From positions 1-64,000 of the forward strand of contig CAZFWG010000017.1 of the NCBI GenBank assembly GCA_964522525.1: DNA of 64,000 bases, in the 5' to 3' direction. This DNA comes from CAYUYV01 sp964522525. GTDB taxonomy: Bacteria > Pseudomonadota > Alphaproteobacteria > JAJFIK01. The notes under the pieces were generated by a model that saw only the letters and a program-made list of their open reading frames with translations, was not told where the DNA came from and made no database searches. The translations under genes were made by a program, and so were the position numbers. Positions within the stretch are counted from its first letter, which is position 1. Every line of letters starts with the position of its first letter. Positions 1 to 8,079 of the stretch are shown here, piece after piece.

Positions 1-1214
1 GTGACGAAGTTGTACTTCTCGAAGTCGAAGACCTCGACCTTGTCGCCCAGCTCCTGGAACAGGGGCGTGAAGGGCCAGGGCGTGTACATGGCCCAGTTGG
101 CCAGATCCGGATCCCAGTCCTTGGCGAATTGGTAGCTCTCTTCGATGGTTTCAGGCGTTTCGTTTTCGAGGCCCACGATAAACTGGGCCTCGACGAAAAT
201 GTCCGCTTCCTTCAGCAGGCGAATGGCCTTGGCATTCTGGTCGACCTTGGTCTCCTTGTTGAAACGGTCGAGCTTGAGCTGCGCCGCCGCCTCCGTTCCC
301 AGGGAGACATGGACCAGACCGGCCTTGCGGTAGAAGGAGAGCAGTTCCTCATCGCGCAGAATATCCGTCACCCGCGTGTTGATGCCCCATTTCACCTTGT
401 CCGGCAGTCCGCGGGCGATCAGTTCCTCGCAAAAGGCGATGAACTTCTTGCGGTTGATGGTGGGTTCCTCGTCGGCCAGGATGAAAAAGCCGATCTGATG
501 GTTGCGCACCAAGTTCTCGATCTCGTCGACCACTTTCTTGGGATCGCGGATGCGATAGTCGCGCCAGAATTTCCACTGGGAACAGAAGGAGCAGGTGAAA
601 GGACAGCCCCGCGCCATGTTCGGAATGGCGACCCGGACGCCTAAGGGCACATAGGTGTATTTCTCCCACTCGAGGATACCCCAATCGGGCGTGATGGCTT
701 CCAGATCCTTGACCGTGGGCGCGGCCACCGTCGCGACGATCTGATCCTCCTTGCGGAAAGCAAGACCCTTGATGTTATCCTGATCCGCCGGCCAACGGCC
801 GTCATCGATCGCCTGGATCAGGTCGACGATGATCTCTTCGCCCTCGCCGCGCACGATGGCATCGATCCAAGGCGCTTCCGACAGGACCTGCTTGTACATG
901 AAGGTGGCGTGAATGCCGCCGAGAATGGTGATGATGTCCGGGTTCACTTCCTTGGCGATTTCCAAGACACGCTCGGCCTTGTAGATCGACGGGGTGATCG
1001 CCGTGGTCCCCACGACATCGGGTTTCGCCTTTTCAAACCGTTCGCGGAGCGTTTCATCGTCCAGGTCGTTGGTCATGGCGTCGATGAAGGTGATGTGCGT
1101 GAAACCTGCAGCCTTGAGGGCTCCGCCGATATAGGCGACCCAGGCGGGGGGCCAGCTGCCCGCGATCTCCGCACCGCCGGAATGATAATTAGGATGAACC
1201 AGGACGATATGCAT
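1..1214 (-). CDS. bchE: BchE, oxygen-independent Mg-protoporphyrin IX monomethyl ester cyclase (partial, C-terminus missing)
   Basis: Forms the isocyclic ring E of bacteriochlorophyll under anoxia (radical SAM, cobalamin-dependent family). The start is ATG at 1214, opening MHIVLVHPNYHSGG, followed by an N-terminal B12-binding-like region. The radical SAM cluster motif reads GCPFTCSFCSQW (Cys-x3-Cys-x2-Cys) near residue 200. About 404 codons are visible and the reading frame runs off the left edge, so the end is outside the window. A purine-rich ribosome site (AAGGAAGTGAGG) precedes the start. An FNR-like box lies upstream at 1273-1286, which fits anaerobic induction. Identification is by family motifs and PGC context. 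Confidence 0.95.
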   Translation of the reverse strand, partial: MHIVLVHPNYHSGGAEIAGSWPPAWVAYIGGALKAAGFTHITFIDAMTNDLDDETLRERFEKAKPDVVGTTAITPSIYKAERVLEIAKEVNPDIITILGGIHATFMYKQVLSEAPWIDAIVRGEGEEIIVDLIQAIDDGRWPADQDNIKGLAFRKEDQIVATVAAPTVKDLEAITPDWGILEWEKYTYVPLGVRVAIPNMARGCPFTCSFCSQWKFWRDYRIRDPKKVVDEIENLVRNHQIGFFILADEEPTINRKKFIAFCEELIARGLPDKVKWGINTRVTDILRDEELLSFYRKAGLVHVSLGTEAAAQLKLDRFNKETKVDQNAKAIRLLKEADIFVEAQFIVGLENETPETIEESYQFAKDWDPDLANWAMYTPWPFTPLFQELGDKVEVFDFEKYNFV

Positions 1215-1272
1215 GGGGAGCCTCACTTCCTTTTCTTGAAAAGCACACTGCCCTAAAACGTGCGGACTAGAC

Positions 1273-1286
1273 TTGACATGCATCAA
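1273..1286 (-). promoter_or_regulatory. FNR/FnrL-like box upstream of bchE
   Basis: On the minus strand the site reads TTGATGCATGTCAA, matching the FNR consensus TTGAT-N4-ATCAA at 9 of 10 positions. It lies about 60 bp upstream of the bchE start and points toward it. Seen in sequence; function inferred from the need for BchE only without oxygen. Confidence 0.6.
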
Positions 1287-1390
1287 ACGTGAGAATGCTT
1301 CTCGGTAATCGCTTTCCGGATGCTGAAGCTTTAGGGTTGCGGCCCGGGAAAGGTGCGGAGTGGTAGAGGGAGCGAAGGGAGAACGGCGTC

Positions 1391-2284
1391 ATGGTGAAAT
1401 GGCGGGGGCGGCGGCGCAGTGACAATGTCGAAGACCGGCGTGGCGCCTCGGGGGCGTCCGGCGCGGGGTTGGCCGGCCTCGCGGTGCCGCTCTTGCGTTT
1501 CGTGATCGGCCGCTTTGGCATTGGCGGCATCGTGGTGCTCGTTGTCGGCTTCTTTGCCCTGAGATCGATTGGCGTCGATCCGGTGATGCTCCTGGCCACG
1601 CCCCAAGGGTCCGTTCAGAACGCGCCGCTCTCAAAGGCCGATGCGGAGGCCGGGGCCTTCGTCGAAGTCATGCTGGCCGAAACCGAGGATGTCTGGACCC
1701 GTCGTTTTGCCGAAAGCGGTGTCCGCTACGAACGCCCCCGTCTTGTCCTGTTTTCCGGCCAGACCCAATCGGGGTGCGGTTTCGCCTCCGCCGCGACGGG
1801 GCCGTTCTACTGCCCGGCCGACAAGACGATCTATCTTGATACGGATTTCTTCGAAGAGCTTGATCGTCGTTTCGGCGCGCCCGGCGATTTCGCCGGGGCT
1901 TATGTGATCGCCCATGAGGTTGGCCACCACATCCAGACCATTACCGGGATCACGAACAAGATCCGCTCCGCCCAAGCCAGGGCGAGCGAACGGGAGCGCA
2001 ATGCTCTTCAGGTGCGCATGGAACTCCAGGCCGACTGTTATGCCGGGCTCTGGGCCCATGAGGCGGACGGGACGGCGGGCATCCTGGAGGCTGGCGACAT
2101 TGAAGAAGGGCTCCAGGCGGCGAGCGCCATCGGCGATGACACACTCCAGAGAAATGCCGGTGGCCGGGTCCGTCCCGAGACCTTCACCCACGGCACCTCG
2201 GAACAGCGCATGCGCTGGTTCAGCGAAGGCTACCGGAGGGGCCAGGTGCCGGGCTGCGACACATTTGCTGCGGCCCAGCCCTGA
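1391..2284 (+). CDS. YpfJ-family neutral zinc metallopeptidase, membrane-anchored
   Basis: 297 residues. Residues 35-60 form one hydrophobic segment after a basic N-terminus. The zinc motif HEVGHH is at 175-180, and a downstream ELQADCYAGLWAH segment carries the expected third metal ligand. This is the putative neutral zinc metallopeptidase family (YpfJ type), whose substrate is not known. The start ATG at 1391 has GGGAG just upstream. It sits between divergent bchE and bchI on the bchI strand, but nothing ties it to pigment synthesis. Confidence 0.85.
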   Translation: MVKWRGRRRSDNVEDRRGASGASGAGLAGLAVPLLRFVIGRFGIGGIVVLVVGFFALRSIGVDPVMLLATPQGSVQNAPLSKADAEAGAFVEVMLAETEDVWTRRFAESGVRYERPRLVLFSGQTQSGCGFASAATGPFYCPADKTIYLDTDFFEELDRRFGAPGDFAGAYVIAHEVGHHIQTITGITNKIRSAQARASERERNALQVRMELQADCYAGLWAHEADGTAGILEAGDIEEGLQAASAIGDDTLQRNAGGRVRPETFTHGTSEQRMRWFSEGYRRGQVPGCDTFAAAQP

Positions 2285-2449
2285 CGGGGCCGGGACTGCC
2301 ACTCGCCCAATCTTAAGTCGTATGCGCGCCCCAATGGACCGGATTCGGCCGGGTCCGGGCTCGCATAGGCTGTTTCGCCGGCGGAACGGCGCGAATCCTT
2401 TCAAGAGTGGTATTCCACCGCCCCGCCCGAATGTCGTAGGTATACGGTC

Positions 2450-3475
2450 ATGTCTTCAGCTTTCCCATTCTCCGCCATTGTCGGACAAGACGAAATGAAG
2501 CGCGCGCTGCTGATCGCGGCGACGGACGCGTCCGTGGGCGGTGTGTTGGTCTTCGGCGACCGGGGCACGGGAAAATCCACGGCCGTGCGGGCCCTGGCTG
2601 CCTTGCTGCCCCAGATGAATGTGGTGGACGGCTGTCCCTATCATTGCGATCCGGCGGCCAATGGCGCGCTGCCCGGCCTGTGCGCCGCCTGCCAGCCGGA
2701 GGGCGTCATCAAATCCCGCGAGGACGCGGTGCCCGTCGTCGATCTGCCCCTCGGCGTCACGGAAGACCGCGTCGTGGGTGCCCTCGACATCGAGCGCGCC
2801 TTGAGCCACGGGGAGAAGGCGTTCGAGCCGGGGCTGCTTGCCCGCGCCCATCGCGGTTTTCTCTATATCGATGAAGTCAATCTGCTCGAGGATCATATTG
2901 TCGATCTTCTCCTGGATGTGGCGGCGTCGGGGGAGAATGTGGTCGAGCGGGAAGGCCTCAGCATCCGCCACCCGGCGCGCTTCGTGCTCATCGGTAGCGG
3001 CAACCCGGAAGAGGGGGAACTGCGGCCCCAACTTCTTGATCGCTTCGGCCTGTCGGTCGATGTGAAGACGCCCGAGGTGCTGGCCGATCGGGTCGAGGTG
3101 ATCCGCCGCCGGGATACGTTCGAGCGCAACGCGGAAGACTTCATCGGCAAGTGGAAACGCAAGGAAAGCCAGATCCGCAAACAGATCGTCACGGCGCGCG
3201 AACAGCTTTCCTCGGTTGATGTGCCCGATCAGATCCTGGAACAGGCCGCCCGGCTGTGCATCGGTTTGGGGGCAGATGGTTTGCGCGGCGAGTTGACCCT
3301 GATGCGCGCCGCGCGGGCCGCCGCCGCCCTGGACGGCAAGACCGTCGTCGACGAGGGCGATCTCAGGGGCGTGGCGACCATGGCCCTGCGCCATCGCCTG
3401 CGCCGTGATCCCTTGGACGAGGCCGGCTCCGCCGTGCGGGTCGAGCGGGTCGTCGCCGAGCTCCTCGGCCCATGA
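2450..3475 (+). CDS. bchI: BchI, Mg-chelatase AAA+ ATPase subunit
   Basis: ATPase of the three-subunit Mg-chelatase that inserts Mg2+ into protoporphyrin IX with BchD and BchH. 341 residues, the usual size. The Walker A motif GDRGTGKST is at about 36-44 and the Walker B region is FLYIDEVNLL, followed by the family segment FVLIGSGNPEEGELRPQLLD. The stop overlaps the bchD start (ATGA-type, 4 nt), indicating translational coupling. The 165 bp upstream holds no convincing PpsR site. Confidence 0.97.
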   Translation: MSSAFPFSAIVGQDEMKRALLIAATDASVGGVLVFGDRGTGKSTAVRALAALLPQMNVVDGCPYHCDPAANGALPGLCAACQPEGVIKSREDAVPVVDLPLGVTEDRVVGALDIERALSHGEKAFEPGLLARAHRGFLYIDEVNLLEDHIVDLLLDVAASGENVVEREGLSIRHPARFVLIGSGNPEEGELRPQLLDRFGLSVDVKTPEVLADRVEVIRRRDTFERNAEDFIGKWKRKESQIRKQIVTAREQLSSVDVPDQILEQAARLCIGLGADGLRGELTLMRAARAAAALDGKTVVDEGDLRGVATMALRHRLRRDPLDEAGSAVRVERVVAELLGP

Positions 3476-5280
3476 GCGACGCCGAGCGTCAGGCTTCCGA
3501 TCCCCAAGCGCCCGACCCCCAAGCCGAGAACCTCTGGCAGCGCGCCTGCCTTGCCATGGCGTTGTTCGCGGTGGCGCCGTTCCCTCTGGGCGGCGTCTCG
3601 CTCCGGGCGCGTTCGGGACCTGTGCGGGAACGCTGGCTTTCGGGCCTGACGGATCTGGTCCGGCCCCTTTCATCCCTGCACAAACTGCCCACCGGTATCA
3701 CCGATGACCGGCTTCTGGGAGGGCTCGATCTCGCGGCCACGCTCAAATCCGGTAAACCCCTGGCCCAACGGGGCCTGTTGGCCGAAGCCGACGGCGGGAT
3801 CCTCCTCCTCGCCATGGCCGAACGCCTGCCCGCCGTCACGGCGGCCCATGTGGCGGGCGCCTTGGATCGGGGTGCGGTGCTTCTGGAGCGGGACGGGCTG
3901 ACCGATCGCCTGCCGGCGCGTTTCGGTGCCGTCGCCTTGGACGAGGGCATCGAGGACGATGAAGCCGCGCCGCCGGCCTTGCTGGAGCGCTTGGCCTTTC
4001 ATCTGGATTTGACGGGCCTGAGCCTGCGCGATCTGAGTCCGTTCGAGGTGACCTCCGAGGCAATCCAGGACGCCCGCGACCTTTATCGTCAGATCCCAAC
4101 GGATGAGGCAGTCTTGAACGGGCTGTGCGAGGCCGCCGTTGCCTTGGGCATCGCCTCCCTGCGCGCGCCCAAATTTGCCCTTGAAGCGGCCCGCGCGGCG
4201 GCTGCCCTTGATGGCCGACCGGTCATGGATCAGGACGATGCCGCCCTTGCCGCCGGGCTTGTGCTCGCCCCGCGCGCGACGGTCCTGCCCGCGCCGCCGG
4301 ACGAGGCCTTGGACGCGCTGGACCCATCGCCCCCGGACTCCCGCCCCACCTAAAAAGTGCAACCGCCCCCGGAACCCGAGCCGGAAAAGGCCCTGGATGA
4401 TTTGATCGTGGAGGCCGCCCTGGCGGCCATCCCGGACGATCTCCTGGCGCGCCTCCGTTTGGGCCAGGCCATGAAGTCCCGCTCCGCCGCCACGGGCAAG
4501 GCGGGCGCCATGGCCAAGGCCCTGCGTCGGGGACGCCCGGCGGGCATCCGGCGCGGTGAGCTGAAATCGGGCGCGCGGCTCAATGTGGTCGAGACCCTGC
4601 GGGCCGCGGCCCCGTGGCAGCCCTTGCGTCGGCGCACGGCGGGCAACACGGACCGGGCCGCCCGGGTCTCGGTTCAGGCGGAGGACTTCCGCATCACCCG
4701 TTTCAAACACGCGACCGAGACCACGACGATCTTTGTTGTGGATGCCTCCGGCTCTTCGGCCCTCAACCGCCTCGGTGAGGCCAAGGGTGCCGTCGAACTT
4801 CTGCTGGCGGATTGTTATGTGCGCCGTGATCAGGTGGCGCTGATCGCCTTTCGCGGTCAGGAGGCGGAGATCCTGCTGCCGCCGACCCGCTCTCTTTTGC
4901 GCGCCAAGCGGTCCCTGGCGGGGCTGCCCGGCGGCGGAGGCACGCCGCTCGCGGCCGCTTTCGACGCGGCCTTTGCCCTGAGCGATGCCATCAAACGACG
5001 GGGTCAGACGCCGGTCTTGATCTTCATGACCGACGGGCGGGCCAATATCGCCCGGGACGGCACGGCCGATCGTCGCCAGGCCATGGAGGATGCGACGGCC
5101 TCGGCCCGTGTCATCCGGGCGTCAGGCATCGCGTCGATCTTCGTGGACACGGCACCCCGCGCTCGTCCCGATACGGAGCAGCTCGCCCGGGAGTTGGGGG
5201 CCCATTATCTGGCCCTGCCCCGGGCCGACGCCGCGACCCTGTCAGGGGTTGCGCGCGACCTCGCGACAGCGTCACACTGA
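3472..5280 (+). pseudogene. bchD: bchD, Mg-chelatase subunit D, interrupted by an in-frame TAA
   Basis: BchD is the inactive-AAA plus von Willebrand A platform subunit of Mg-chelatase. The N-terminal part (3472-4353, 293 residues) has the BchD AAA-like fold. The C-terminal part (from GTG 4357, 307 residues) has the VWA domain with metal-site motif DASGS (D129, S131, S133 of that part). Both parts are in the same frame, separated only by TAA AAA at 4351-4356, in the Pro/Glu-rich linker typical of BchD. Read through, the product would be about 602 residues, normal for BchD. Downstream bchO is intact. It may be a point nonsense mutation, a sequencing error, or two polypeptides made by termination-reinitiation; no good ribosome site precedes GTG 4357. 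Confidence 0.85.
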
Positions 5281-5319
5281 GCGGACGGTTAAGACGCTCA
5301 CGCGACGGAAAGCCTCCCC

Positions 5320-6222
5320 ATGATTGGCCTGCCGGCAAAACCGAATTGGGAACGGGACGGGCGGGACTGGCCCAACCGGGAGACGAGTCGCTTTGTCGAG
5401 GCGGCCGATTTGCGCTGGCATGTCCAGGAGATGGGGGAGGGCCCCCCGCTTTTGTTGATTCACGGCACCGCTGCGGCGACCCATTCCTGGCGGGATTTGA
5501 TGCCGGTCCTGGCGAGGCATTTTACCGTCATCGCGCCCGATCTGCCGGGCCATGGCTTCACCGACATGCCGTCGATCCGCCGCTTGACCCTGCCGGGCAT
5601 GGCCCACTCCGTCAGCGCGCTGCTCAAGGCGCTGGATGTCCGGCCGACCCTGGTGCTCGGCCATTCGGCCGGATCGGCCATCCTGATACAGATGGTTCTT
5701 GATGGGTCGATCGCGCCCCGGGGCATCGTCAGCGTGAACGGTGCCCTGTCCCCGTTTCCCGGCATGGCGGGCTTCGTTTTTCCCCAAATGGCCAAGCTTC
5801 TGTTCCTCAATCCCTTCACGCCGCGCGTCTTTTCCTGGACCGCCGGGGATGAGGGCCGGGTGGCGCGGGTCATCCGGGAGACAGGGTCGGTCATCGATCC
5901 ACAAGGCCTCGCGCTTTACACACGGCTGTTCCGCAATCCGAGCCACGTGGCGGGGGCGCTCGGCATGATGGCCAATTGGGATCTGCACGGATTCGCCCGC
6001 CGCCTTGGACGGCTCGCCACGCCCCTGCTGCTCATAGCCGGGGACAAGGACGCCGCCGTGGCGCCAAGCGTCGCCCAGGATGTCGCGGCCCAGGTACCGG
6101 GCGCGCAGACCGTGGTCCTGCCTGGCCTCGGGCACTTGGCCCATGAAGAGGATCCGGAGACCATCGCGCCCCATGTGCTGGCCTTCGCGCGGCGTCATGG
6201 CATCGTGTCGCGGGATGGCTGA
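5320..6222 (+). CDS. bchO: BchO, Mg-chelatase-associated alpha/beta hydrolase
   Basis: 300 residues of alpha/beta hydrolase fold: oxyanion segment LLIHGTAAATHSW, DLPGHGFTD, nucleophile elbow GHSAGSA, and a C-terminal GLGHLAHEE His region. BchO proteins sit next to bchD in PGCs and are thought to assist the chelatase step; the exact reaction is not established. The gene follows bchD by 39 bp on the same strand. Confidence 0.93.
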   Translation: MIGLPAKPNWERDGRDWPNRETSRFVEAADLRWHVQEMGEGPPLLLIHGTAAATHSWRDLMPVLARHFTVIAPDLPGHGFTDMPSIRRLTLPGMAHSVSALLKALDVRPTLVLGHSAGSAILIQMVLDGSIAPRGIVSVNGALSPFPGMAGFVFPQMAKLLFLNPFTPRVFSWTAGDEGRVARVIRETGSVIDPQGLALYTRLFRNPSHVAGALGMMANWDLHGFARRLGRLATPLLLIAGDKDAAVAPSVAQDVAAQVPGAQTVVLPGLGHLAHEEDPETIAPHVLAFARRHGIVSRDG

Positions 6223-6565
6223 AGCCCCATCCAGCCATTCGCTCTCGACACCGACGCCCAGAAAATCCATCAGCCTCGTCAGCTCTGACCGTGGATCCGC
6301 CGTCAGAGCTTCAAAGCTCAAGAACGTCTGTCGCTCCGGCGAAAGCGCGGCAAATTCCGGTAGGCTCTGTATCGTCGCTTGGCTCCAAAACGCCGCGCAG
6401 CCCCTGCATCGAAAAAAAACCTGACAGACTCAGGATGTCTGGATGGGTGCTCAGAATGTCCGACAGCATGGTCGAGCCGCACCGACCCGGCCCGAGGACA
6501 AAGGCGCCGTCTTTTCCGAGCGTTCCTGAACTTGGCAGTGGTTCTTGTGACCGAGACACTTGCAT
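6196..6565 (-). pseudogene. Sulfotransferase-family remnant with internal deletion
   Basis: Two pieces of one family lie in different frames. 6565-6311 encodes an N-terminal piece with the P-loop-like segment VLGPGRCGSTMLSDILSTH, as in PAPS-dependent sulfotransferases. From about 6321 downward another frame gives LTADPRSELTRLMDFLGV...EWL, which resembles the C-terminal region of the same family. Roughly 200 residues between them are missing and the 3' end runs into bchO on the other strand. I infer a dead gene. Confidence 0.6.
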
Positions 6566-6602
6566 CCCCTTGGCCGCGCCTTCATTTGCAAATGTCTCGG
6601 CC
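6540..6602. repeat. Inverted-repeat element, copy A
   Basis: Arms CCGAGACACTTGCA (6551-6564) and TGCAAATGTCTCGG (6587-6600) are inverted repeats with 13 of 14 matches around a 22-bp spacer. A closely related element lies at 52861-52924. It sits over the 5' end of the sulfotransferase remnant. Confidence 0.55.
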
Positions 6603-6608
6603 CAACCC

Positions 6609-7127
6609 CTATGGCGCCGGGGCGGCCGGGGCCGTTTTCTCGTCCTCTTTGTCGTTGTCGGCTTTATGTCCGGGCGCGGAGACGTTTTTGGTCGCCTCGT
6701 CGTCCTTCAGATCAATCCACATGAGCATCACATAGACCGATCCCAGAGCGAACACCGAGGCACCGAGGCCCGCCAGGAAAATGCCCGTCGTGCTTTCGAT
6801 ATCGATGACGATGAATTTGCGGACCGCCGCCAGGATCGCAATCAGGACGATGGTGCGGACCTGGATGAAGCTGTGGGCGCCCGTGACCACCTGGGTGAGG
6901 GAGTGATTGAACTCCAGCGCGATCAGAACCGTGAGGATCTGCTCGAAGATGGCCTGAAACTGTACATAGTCGAAATCCGACAGGCCTCGATTATAGACAT
7001 CAATCAGGCTGATCATGAGATGCCCGGCCGCGATGATGATCACGCCGATCACGCCGAGGCTTAGGACAAAAGCGATGAACCGTTCAAAATAGGTGTAGAT
7101 CGTGCCGTCAATGAACTTCTGCATCAT
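6609..7127 (-). CDS. PsiE-family membrane protein
   Basis: 172 residues with four hydrophobic segments (about 15-40, 62-80, 90-108, 118-140) and a charged tail rich in Lys, Asp and Glu (DNDKEDEK). The pattern, including FDYVQFQAIFEQILTVLIALEF, matches the phosphate-starvation-inducible PsiE family, whose role is unknown. It starts at the first of two ATGs at 7127. It lies between the sulfotransferase remnant and crtC, an unusual place for such a gene. Confidence 0.75.
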   Translation of the reverse strand: MMQKFIDGTIYTYFERFIAFVLSLGVIGVIIIAAGHLMISLIDVYNRGLSDFDYVQFQAIFEQILTVLIALEFNHSLTQVVTGAHSFIQVRTIVLIAILAAVRKFIVIDIESTTGIFLAGLGASVFALGSVYVMLMWIDLKDDEATKNVSAPGHKADNDKEDEKTAPAAPAP

Positions 7128-7173
7128 GGGCCGGTGTCCTCTTTGGTTGCGTCAAGGCAGCCCGCCCGGACAC

Positions 7174-8079
7174 TCACCAAAACAGGCGGGGCATGCGGAA
7201 TGGCAGGAGTAAACGGACCCAATTCGTGGCAAATCGGTCAAGGGACAAACTCTCATGCATGGCTGTGACCGATTCGCCCATCAGCTGGGCCTTAATCAGC
7301 GATCGCGCGTAGAAGGGCGTGTCTTCCAGGGTCTCCACGACGCTGGCGCCGTCCCCGCCGTCGCTGCGGGTGTCGCGCTCGATGCCCCACGTGGAGGTCG
7401 TCGGCAGGGGCACCCGGGGCGGGGCCTCGAATGTGCTGACCTCGCCTGCGCGGTCAAAGCGCAAGGCGAGGGAATGGGCCGTGCCGTCCCGGCGTGCCAT
7501 GTCATAGAGAATGGCGGCGCCCGATTGGGTGTCGCCCCGGGACCAGGTCCATTTCTCGAAACCGTCTTCGAGTGGCTCCGAGCCCTGATTGGTGTCGAGA
7601 TAGCCGGAACCCGTCCAGGACAGGCCGGGCTGTTTCAGATCGACTTCCACTTGGGCATGGGGGGCAATGGGCCACCATTGATGGCGTTGTGGCGCATCAA
7701 GATAAAAGCGGTGGCCGGTCACGGCGGTGGGACGCAAACGCACGGTGCCGCGCACGGGAGAGGGGATCGGCACCGTCGTCTCGTCGATCCGAACTACGAG
7801 TGTATCGTCTTCCCAGGAGACGCTGCTCGGGCCGATGGTGAGATGCGTGGCGTCCCGGGAGAGGGATTTGGCGCGCCGTTCCGTCATGGTCCAGCGATTG
7901 CCGCGCCGGCCATAGAGCGCCACATTGATCGCACAGTGATCATTCGGATTGCGCCGTCCGGCCCAGGCGTAATAGGGCGAAAAGACGCTGCCGACAAAGG
8001 CGATGATCGTCAGGCCGTACTCGCCGTCATCGCTTATTCCGTCGACGTACCACCAGACATAGCCACCGGGCGGGACCAT
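7174..8079 (-). CDS. crtC: CrtC, carotenoid 1,2-hydratase (hydroxyneurosporene synthase)
   Basis: Adds water across the terminal 1,2 double bond of neurosporene/lycopene-type carotenoids in the spheroidene/spirilloxanthin routes. Signature segments are GGYVWWYVDGISDDG, IAFVGSVFSPYYAW and HCAINVALYG. ATG at 8079 is the only good start near the conserved N-terminus and gives 301 residues, a normal length. It overlaps the end of crtD by 46 bp. The conserved segment begins almost at this ATG, so a slightly earlier non-ATG start cannot be excluded. Confidence 0.92.
   Translation of the reverse strand: MVPPGGYVWWYVDGISDDGEYGLTIIAFVGSVFSPYYAWAGRRNPNDHCAINVALYGRRGNRWTMTERRAKSLSRDATHLTIGPSSVSWEDDTLVVRIDETTVPIPSPVRGTVRLRPTAVTGHRFYLDAPQRHQWWPIAPHAQVEVDLKQPGLSWTGSGYLDTNQGSEPLEDGFEKWTWSRGDTQSGAAILYDMARRDGTAHSLALRFDRAGEVSTFEAPPRVPLPTTSTWGIERDTRSDGGDGASVVETLEDTPFYARSLIKAQLMGESVTAMHESLSLDRFATNWVRLLLPFRMPRLFW

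Noticed and set aside
2371..2388. TGT-N12-ACG upstream of bchI
   Set aside because: Lacks the CA/TG inner flanks of the other sites and is centred on a GCC-GGC run that is common in this DNA; probably chance.
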